Part shown: piece by piece, positions 55,746 through 64,000 of the stretch
Layout of the letters: each line of letters opens with the position of its first letter
Position numbering within the stretch: the stretch's first letter is position 1
Assembly (NCBI RefSeq): GCF_030272615.1
Contig: NC_081409.1
Location: 616,388,755-616,452,754 of the forward strand
Direction of reading: 5' to 3'
DNA length: 64,000 bases
Source of the DNA: Cryptomeria japonica
Lineage: Eukaryota > Streptophyta > Pinopsida > Cupressales > Cupressaceae
The notes under the pieces: generated by a model
Told to the model about the DNA's origin: nothing
Seen by the model: only the letters and a program-made list of their open reading frames with translations
Database searches by the model: none
Program-made: the position numbers and the translations under genes

Positions 55746-58700
55746 ACCATATGGTGTTGTTAGGGGTCGTATGGTGTCCTAAGGGGTCATATGGTGTCCT
55801 ATGACCCTTTAAGATATCATATGGTGTCATTAGGGGTTGTATGGTGTCCTAAGGGGTCATATGGTGTCATATGACCCCTTAGGATGCCATACAACCCCTA
55901 ATGACACCATATGACCCATTAGGTGTTGTTAGGGGTCATATTGTGTCCTAAGGGGTCATATGGTGTCCTATGAGCCCTTAGGACACCATATGGTGTCATT
56001 AGGGGTCGTATGGTGTCCTATGACCCCTTCGAACACCATACAACCCCTAACAACATCATATGACACCTTAGGTGTCATTAGGGGTCATATGGTGTCCTAT
56101 GACCCCTTAGAATACCATATGATCCCTAAAGACACCATATGACCCCTTAGGTATTGTTTGGGGTCAGAATGTGTCCTAACAGGTCATATGGTGTCCTATG
56201 ACCCCTTAGGTATTGTTAGGGGTTATATGGTGTCCTATGACCCCTTAGGAAACAATATGGTTTCCTATGACCACTTAAGACACCATATCATGTTGTTAAG
56301 GGTCGTATGGTTTCCTAAGGGGTCATATGGTGTCCTATGACCCCTTAGGACACCATATGAGCCCTTAGGACACAATACAGTGTCATTAGAAGTCGTATGG
56401 TGTCTTAAGGGGTCATATGGTGCCTGATGACCCCTTAGGACTTCATATGACCCCTAACAACACCATATGACCCATTAGGAAACCATATGAGCCCTTAGGA
56501 AACCATATTATGTCGTAAGGTGTTGTATGGTGTCCTACAGAGTCACATGGAGTCCAGTGACCCCTTAGGACACCATACGACCCCTAACAACACCATATGA
56601 CCCCTTAGGTGTCCATAGGGGTCATATTGTTCTCTAAGGGGTCATATTGTGTCCTATGACCCCTTAGGATACCATATGAGCCCTTACGACACCATATGGT
56701 GTCGTATGGTGTCCTAAGGGGTCATACAGTGTCCTATGATCTCTTAAGACACTATACGACCCTTAATGACACTATATGACCCCTTAGGTGTCATTAGGGG
56801 TCGTATGGTGTCCTAAGGGTTCATAAGGTGTCCTATGACCCCATATAACCCCTAATAACACCACATGACCCCTTAGGTGATGTTATAGGTTGTATGGTGT
56901 CCTAAGGGGTCATATGGTGTCCTATGACCCCTTAAGACACCATATGAGCCCTTAGGACACCACATGGTGTCGTTAGGGGTCATATGGTGTCCTGAGGGGT
57001 CATATGGTGTCCTATGACCCCTTAGGACATCATATGACCCCTAACGACACCATATGACCCCTAACCATAGGACACCATATGACCCCTAACGACACCATAT
57101 GACCCCTTAGGTGTCGTTAGGGGTCATATTGTCTCCTAAGGGGTCATATGGTGTCTTATGACCCCTTAAGACACCATATGCACCCTTAGGACACCATATG
57201 GTTTTGTTAGGGGTCATATGGTGTCCTATGACCCCTTAGGACACAATAAGACCCCTAACGACATAATATGACCCTTTAGGTGTCATTAGGGGTCATATTG
57301 TGTCCTAATGGGTCGACATATGGTGTCCTATGACCCCTTAGGACACCATATGACCCCTAACGACATCATATGACCCCTTAGGTGTCATTTGGCATTGTAT
57401 GGTGTCCTAAGGGGCCATATGGTGTCCTATAACCCCTTAGAACACCATATGACACCTTAGGTGTTGTTAGGGGTCGTATGGTGTCCTAAAGGGTCATATG
57501 GTGTCATATGACCCCTTAAGACACCATATGACCCCTAATGACACCGTATGACCCCTATGGTGTTGTTAGGGGTTGTATGGTGTCCTAAGGGGTCATATGG
57601 TGTCCTAGGACCCCTTAGAACACCATTCGACCCCTAATGATACCATATGACCCCTTAGGTGTTGTTAGGGATCATATTGTGTCCTAACGGGTCATATGGT
57701 GTCCTATGACCCCTTAGGTGTTGTTAGGGGTTGTATGGTGTCCTATGACCCCTTAGGACACCATATGATATGGTGTCATTAGGGGTCATATGGCGTCTTA
57801 AGGGGTCATATGGTGTCTTAAGGGGTCATATGGTGTCTAATGACCCCTTAGGACACCATATGACCCCTAACAACATCATATGACCCCTTAGGTGTTGTCA
57901 GGAGTCATATTGTGTCCCAACAGGTCATATGATGTCCTATGACCCCTTAGGACACCTTATGTTGTCATTAGGAGTCGTATTGTGTCCTAAAAGGTCTTGT
58001 GGTGTCCTATGACCCCTTAGGACACCATATGACCCCTTAGGTGTCGTTAAGGGTCGTATGGTGTCAGAAGGGGTCATATGGTGTCCTATGATTTCCTAGG
58101 ACACCATATGACCCTTAAGGACACCATATGACTCCTTAGGTGTTGTTAGGGGTTATGTTGTGTCCTAAGGGGTCATATGGTGTCTCGTGACCCCTTACGA
58201 CACCATATGAGCCCTTAGGACACAATATGGTGTCATTAGGGGTTGTATGGTGTCATATGACCCCTTAGGACAACATATGGTGTCATTAGGGATCGTATGG
58301 TGTCATATGATCACTTAGGATATCATATGAAACCTAATGACACCATATGACCCCTTAAGTGTTGTTAGGGGTCATATTATGTCTTAACGGTTCATATGGT
58401 GTCCTATGACCCCTTAGGACACCATACGGTGTCTTTAGGAGTCGTATTGTGTTGTATAAGGTCATATGGTGTCTTATGACACCTTAGGACAACACACCAT
58501 ATGACCCTTCTAGTGTTGTTAGGGGTCATATCATGTCCTAACATGTCATATGGTGTCATTCATCCCCTTAGGACACCATATGGTGCTGTTAGGGGTCATA
58601 TGGTGTGCTCAAGGGTCATATTGTGTCTTAAGGGGTCATATGACATCATATGTCCTCTTAGGACACCATATGACCCCTTAGGTGTCATTAGGGGTCATAT

Positions 58701-59397
58701 TGTGTCCTAAGGGGTCATATGGTGTACGATGACCCCTTAGGACACCATATGTGTTATTATGAGTCATATTGTATGCTAAGGGGTCATATGGTGTTCTATC
58801 ACCCCTTATGACACCATATTGTGTCCTAAGGGGTCATATGGTGTCTTATGACCCCTTAAGACATCATATGACCCCTTAGCACACCATATAGTGTCGTTAG
58901 GGGTCATATAATGTCGTAAGGGGTCATAAGACAGGACACCATATTGTGTCCTAAGGGGCCATATGGTGTTCTAAGGCCATATGACCCCTTAGCACACCAT
59001 ATAGTGTCATAAGGGGTCATATGGTGTTTTATGACCCCTTAGGATGGACTATGATGCCTTAGGACACCATATGGTATTGTTAGGGGTCACATTATGTCCT
59101 AAGGGGTCATATGGTGTTCTATGATGCCTTAGGACACCATATAACCCCTTAGGACACCATATGGTGTCCTTAGGTGTCAGATGGTGTCCTAAGGGGTCGT
59201 ATGGTGTCCTATGACCCCTTAGGAAACCATATGACCCCTTTTAACATGCTAGTGCATGACATGACCCTTTAGGACCATATGATGTCCATATGGTGTCCTA
59301 AGGGGTCATATGTTATTCTAACACATGTGTTACCCCTTATGACCTCATATGACACCTAACGACACCATGTGAACCCTCAGAATACCATATGACCACT
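55746..59397. repeat. Palindromic 20/30-bp minisatellite, main part
   Basis: CATATG recurs mostly every 20 or 30 bp. Between copies lies either a 14-bp arm, GTGTCCTAAGGGGT or its complement ACCCCTTAGGACAC, or a 24-bp hairpin GTGTCCTA-TGACCCCT-TAGGACAC. Arms occur in both orientations without a fixed order, so the array reads alike on both strands. Unit length is not a multiple of three for the 20-bp form, and frames inside are accidental. Confidence 0.93.
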
Positions 59398-59479
59398 AAC
59401 AAAAATATTAATAATATAAATTTTAATATATACATTTATATATTATAGTATTAATATATAACATTTTTATTATGTATAC
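59398..59479. other. Short AT-rich junction
   Basis: TA-rich sequence between the minisatellite and LINE C. No target duplication is recognised. Confidence 0.5.
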
Positions 59480-62150
59480 TGATTCTGGAAGGAAGAAGAA
59501 TGTTGTAAGAATTGGAAGCAAATCCTTTCTAAGGAGGAAATCTATTGGAAATAAAGATCAAGAATTCAGTGGCTAAAAGAGGGGGACAAAAACTCGGCCT
59601 TCTTCCACTGATCAACGAGCATCCATAAAAGGAGAAACTTTATCAAATGTCTAAAGGATGACTTGGATCAGAAGATCACTGGAGAATCCCTAATTGGCCA
59701 AAATGCCACTGACTTCTTCATCCGTATGTATCCTGATCTGGAAGAAACAATGTGTCTCTCTAGGACAGGTTGTTGAGTAAGCTCCCTAATGCCATTAGGG
59801 AGGAGGATAACTATCAGCCCCTTGCTCCTATCTCCTCAGAAGAGGTTCACTTGGCGGTCTTTGTGATGGGTGCCTTCAAGACCCTAGGCTCGAATGGCTT
59901 CCTCCTGACATTCTTCCATGATTATTGGGACATCATTAGTTATGATGTTACTAAAGTGGTGAAGGACTTCTTCAAGACCAGAAAATTACTAAAAAAATTG
60001 AATAACACCTACATCGTTCTTGTCCCCAAGTCTTCAAACCCCAGCTGTATGAAAGAATTTCAACCCATAAGCCTCTAAAATTCTATCTACAAAATAATAT
60101 CTAAGGTCTTGGTGAATAGAATTAAGCCCCTTCTGGCAAAGTTTGTTAGTCCGACCTAGAAAGGTTATGTCCCTGGTCATCAAATTTTTGATGCTACTAT
60201 TGCCACCCATGAAATAATCCACTCCATGGACATGAGAAGAATCCCAGGTATGGCTTTCAAGCTTGACATTTCAAAAGCTTATGATAAAGTCAACTGGTGC
60301 TTCCTTTTTAAAACTCTCTCAAAATTGGGCTTCAACTAGAAGGTTGTTGACATGATTTGGGAATGTGTTTCTACGGTCCAATTCTTGATCTTGATCAACG
60401 GACCCCTAGGGGCTGCTTTAAAGTTGAAAAAGGTATTCGACAAGGAGACCCTTTGTCCCCTTATCTCTTCATCATGATTGCTGAAGTCTTGAGTAGGAAT
60501 GTGGTTGATATGATGATCAATGGTATATTGTAGGGATTCAAAGCAGCTTCTACTATTCCCCCCTCAGTGATCTAACAATTTGTCAATGATACCTTTCTGT
60601 TTGGTATATCCTCAGTTATTGAGGCCAAACTATGGAAGAATTTACTGGAGAATTATGCCTATGCCTCAAGGCAATGTATCAACTATGATAAGAGTGATAT
60701 CTTCTTCTTCAACACCTCTGGTGACCTTCAGCTTAAAATCCTCTCTATACTAGGGTGTAAGTCCGCTACTCTTCTGGGGACTTACCTAGCTCTCCCCCTC
60801 ACTATTAAAGAGGTTACCCTTGGATTCCAGAATACTATCCTAGTAGGAAGATTATGTTCTGGGAAGACTCTTGGGTGGATGACAAACCTTTGGCGGATTC
60901 TTGATTATGCCAATTAATGTATCTCATAAAGGAGCACTTAGGGGAGTACATTGTTGATTACATGGAGCCAGGAAGAGCAAGATGGAAGAACATAGATCGA
61001 GTTTTTTCTAATCGGCCTAACCTATTATCCACTGCTCTAGAGTTGTAGCATCTTATGCTGGAATGCAGAATTCCCTTAGCTCCCCAGGAGGATAGATTCA
61101 TTTGGAAGGGGACCTAGTCGGTCAAGTCTGCTTACAGATAGCTTCTGAGACCCACTGGTGATATTGAGTGTTGGAGGAAGATATGGAATTCTCAGTTGAT
61201 CCCAAAAGTTAACTTCTTTTGGTGGTCCCTAATGCATGGAAAAATTCTAACTTGGGACAATCTTAAAAGGAGGGGTTTCCAACTTTCTAATAGATGTATT
61301 TTATGTAAAGTTGAAGAGGAAACTATTGACCATCTTTTCATCCAATGTCCCTTTGTGGGACACTTGTGGACCATTACCCTTGAAAAATGTGGTATGAGCC
61401 TATGCAATGGGTTTTTCAGGATAGTGTTAATCAGTTTGTCACTAGATGGACACCTCCCTCTCATCACCCCCTGATTCTCCAATTATGGAGGTAGATCCCA
61501 CCCCATATCTATTGGGGTGTTTGGAAAGAAAAAAAATAGAATATTTAGAGATGCTGAATCCCCCCTGGATAAAGTCTTTTAGAATTGCTTCAAAATGATT
61601 TTGGATAATACATTAGTGACTAAGTGGAAACCTCCCCCAATCCTCCTAACCCAGTGGACAAAAAAATTGTTGAACTATGGAAGCTTCCCCCGGAGTTTGA
61701 AGTTTTCAACAATAGTACAACTTGATCAATGGGAAAAAGACCAAATGTTTTGCCCCAATCCCCCATTGGTACAAATTGAACTTTGATGGGTCTGCCCAAA
61801 ATGCCTGCCAAGCTGAAAGTGGAGTCATCTGTGACCGTTAGGGGAATACTGTTGCAGCCTATGCGGGAAACCTAAAGAACCATACTGTCACTCAAGCTGA
61901 GGGAATGGCTCTCCTCTGGGGTTTGAGATTTTCTACTACTATTGGCATTAAACATCTAGAAATTGAAGGCGACTCGCAAATCATTGTGGAAGCGGTTAAG
62001 GGTAGATCTACAGCTGGGTGGAAAGTGAATCCCATTTTGAGGGATGCTAGGATTCTTATGACTAACCTTGATGGTTTCACCATCTACCACATCTTTAGAT
62101 AAGGGAATGCTACTACTGACTCTATGGTTGCAGTGGGAAGGCTGTAAAAC
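59480..62150 (+). pseudogene. LINE C ORF2 remnant (RT, zinc region, RNase H)
   Basis: The reading begins IQWLKEGDKNSAFFH, then passes through FKTRKLLKKLNNTYIVLVPK, EFQPISL, GMAFKLDISKAYDKVNW and a catalytic box reading FVND (60,571-60,582) where FVDD or FADD is required. After many frameshifts (60,400-61,190) come LIPKVNFFWWSLMHGKIL, the zinc region CILCKVEEETIDHLFIQC, and RNase H (EGMALLWGLRFSTT, LEIEGDSQIIVEAVKGR). It is not functional. Confidence 0.82.
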
Positions 62151-62684
62151 AGCTTACAATGCTGGAGGAACCTTGATTTGCTGCCAATGATCACCAAGGA
62201 GATCTTGGAGACCGAAAAAACCAAGTCTAATGATGATCCCGTATAACTATCACTAGATGAAGAAATCCAAATTTCAAAATTTGAATTTGGAGGGGAAACC
62301 CGCCCATCAAGGGTTGGGATTTCCATGTAGCCACTTTTGGCCTTGTAATCAACTACGAAGAGGGTTTAATAATGATGATGATTATTATTATAGTACTGAT
62401 ATCGGGAATGACAATCTCCTAATTATCATCTAGATAGATATTATTGGCGGTGATAAAGGAAACAATTGGGATCGACCAAATCACATTGGTTGGATTAAGG
62501 GTTCACACGAGTGTAATAGATTTCATGAAAGCAAAATCTATTTAGGCACAACTTGCAATAATCACACTATTTATTGTATGATTTTATCCCAGAGCTAGCT
62601 AAGTTTTTCTCATGACTCTGCCTTTGCTCTGGTTCTTTGATACTTTGTTTCTTTTTTCTCTTTTCTAAGCTGGAAGAAACAACC

Positions 62685-64000
62685 ATGGAAGGTGACAGGC
62701 TAAGAATGGAACTTGACAAAATGGATGATTTTAAAGCCAAGTCGGTAGTGTGGTTTTTCTGTGTGGAGGGCAGGATTGATAAATTTATGGAAAGTATGAA
62801 AGAAAATGATGAGAGATTATCAAAGCAGTTCGTGGCTTCCTAGGAGGACAAAAGAGTTACAATGGGGGATATTTCCTTTGAAATCATTGAAGAAGTGATC
62901 GCTCAAGCGATAGGTCTATCAATGGAGGGGAGGAAATGGAAGAAACAAAGCCGCATTTTGGATACCACCAGCCTAAACTAGTTTTTTCATGAAGGGGAGA
63001 ACCCTATGAAGAGGTTAGCCAACTTCAATCGGGAGGAGCTTCTACCACTGTGGGACGAGGTCTCCTATATCATGATGAAATATTTCACTCTTGAAGGAAA
63101 GTATGGGATCTTTTACTATTATCACCTCCCTTTCCTTAACCATCGTAGAAATAAAGATCTTATCTCCATTCCTTTTTTTCTACTGCACTCACTGGACTCT
63201 AATATTAAAGATATTTCTAAGGCCAAGAAAAAAGGAAAAGACTTTCCCATTCTACACCAAGGTCTCATCCTTCGCCTCTATAGTTTCCACCTGGCCCTTT
63301 GCCCACCTTGCACAATCTCAGTCCAGAATGTGGCTGAAAACCATCCCCTAGCCATTGCCACGGATAAACCCGATACAAGCCCTCCTCAGCTACCTGAAAT
63401 TGGCTCCAGCAGTAAGAAGAACAAAATGTGCCACCCTGAGGAGGCTATAACCCCAAAGAAAGTTAGAATTCAGGAGAATTATTTTGATGTGGAGACTACC
63501 AATGAGGCCAACACCCCTCGCCACTCTATGAGATTGGCCTCCAAACCCCTTGAGAAATCCTTAAGAGATCCCTCCTCATCCCACGAAACTAGGAATTCCA
63601 TCCCCTCTGAGAATGTGGCCCCATTTCAATCTACCTTGACCCCCCACTTTGTTAGCTTCACCCACACTTCTGAGAGCCCAAAAAATTCCATGAGTCTGGA
63701 GGCTGGCCCCAAATCCTAGACAAACTCTCCCTCCCCAACCCTCAGGTTCGATAAGATGATGGTGGTGGAGGAAGTGAGCAGCATAAAGGAGGAAGTGGAC
63801 AACAACCTGGTGAAGTTGGGTAAGAAAGTGGAGGGTTTGTTTGATAATTTGCAGGAAATCACCAACAAAATGGAGGCCATGGAAAACAAGCTATAGGACA
63901 TCTCCAGGTTTGCTTTGAACGTTATGCATTCCTCGACGACTACTTTGTGTCTTCTGCAGGAAAGTACTACTAAAGGCAAAGGCAAGGAGGACAATGAATA
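62685..64000 (+). pseudogene. LINE C ORF3 (partial at window end)
   Basis: ATG at 62,685 (MEGDRLRMELDKMDDF) begins about 530 bp after RNase H. The frame shows FMESMKENDERLSKQFVAS, IAQAIGLSMEGRKWKKQ, then the conserved block YIMMKYFTLEGKYGIFYYYH, FLNHRRNKD, PFFLLHSLDSNIKD and ILHQGLILRLYSFH. A Ser/Pro/Lys-rich linker and a coiled-coil-like tail (VSSIKEEVDNNLVKLGKKVE) follow. In-frame stops occur at 62,842, near 62,980, at 63,717 and near 63,895. It matches ORF3 of LINEs A and B in position and domain order; its end is outside the window. Confidence 0.72.

Larger units (their letters stand above)
59480..64000 (+). mobile_element. LINE C, 5'-truncated, running off the window
   Basis: This plus-strand LINE starts just upstream of the RT domain and continues through the zinc region, RNase H and ORF3 beyond base 64,000. 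The order equals LINEs A and B, but coding is more decayed. Confidence 0.85.

Noticed and set aside
55960-58710. Several 60-70 residue frames reading MVSYDPLG-like repeats
   Set aside because: They come from the palindromic minisatellite; the main unit is 20 bp, not a multiple of three, and frames break constantly.
53029-59397. CRISPR-like array
   Set aside because: Short palindromic repeats, but no unique spacers, no cas genes, and a eukaryotic plant context.

Overview
This window is plant nuclear DNA, most likely from a conifer or another large-genome gymnosperm. That is inferred from dense nesting of decayed Ty1/copia elements with 1-1.5 kb LTRs, plant-type LINEs, long solo LTRs and AT-rich spacers; no species is proven. 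I see no intact host gene. Nearly every recognisable reading frame belongs to a transposable element and carries stop codons or frameshifts.

Layout. 1-12,313: the 3' half of a copia element (F, + strand). Its LTR is split by an almost complete 7.7 kb LINE (LINE A, - strand, 4,462-12,172). 12,314-25,900: a Tnt1-like copia fragment (E, + strand). Its reverse transcriptase is split by a second copia element (D, - strand, 12,893-20,784), and D is itself split by a solo LTR (16,043-17,268). E's 3' LTR is split by a 5'-truncated LINE (LINE B, 21,929-25,617). 25,900-29,560: repeat-rich spacer. 29,562-38,033: a non-autonomous copia element (G, - strand) with a gag remnant and an unrelated second reading frame in place of pol. 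Its 3' LTR contains a deletion-derived copia element (H, 30,173-32,920).

39,831-52,216: the most unusual part. Two convergent decayed genes, a multi-exon gene (40,588-42,477, +) and a roughly 980-codon transposase-like gene (48,869-51,820, -), are bracketed by inverted clusters of a palindrome close to AAATCGGATATCCGATTT. Between them lies a 360-bp satellite split by a 1.6 kb solo LTR. This looks like an old two-gene DNA transposon. 52,271-52,905: GT and GA simple repeats. 53,029-59,397: a roughly 4 kb minisatellite of 20- and 30-bp palindromic units in mixed orientation, interrupted by a young LTR element without coding capacity (J, 53,323-55,745). 59,480-64,000: a third LINE (C, + strand), running off the window.

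All three LINEs carry an extra reading frame (ORF3) downstream of the RNase H domain. It has a conserved globular domain followed by a charged or coiled tail. This shared third ORF and the two-gene palindrome-bounded locus are the best candidates for undescribed biology. Target-site duplications give the nesting order: LINE A is younger than F; D and LINE B are younger than E; the 16 kb solo LTR is younger than D; H is younger than G; J is younger than the minisatellite.
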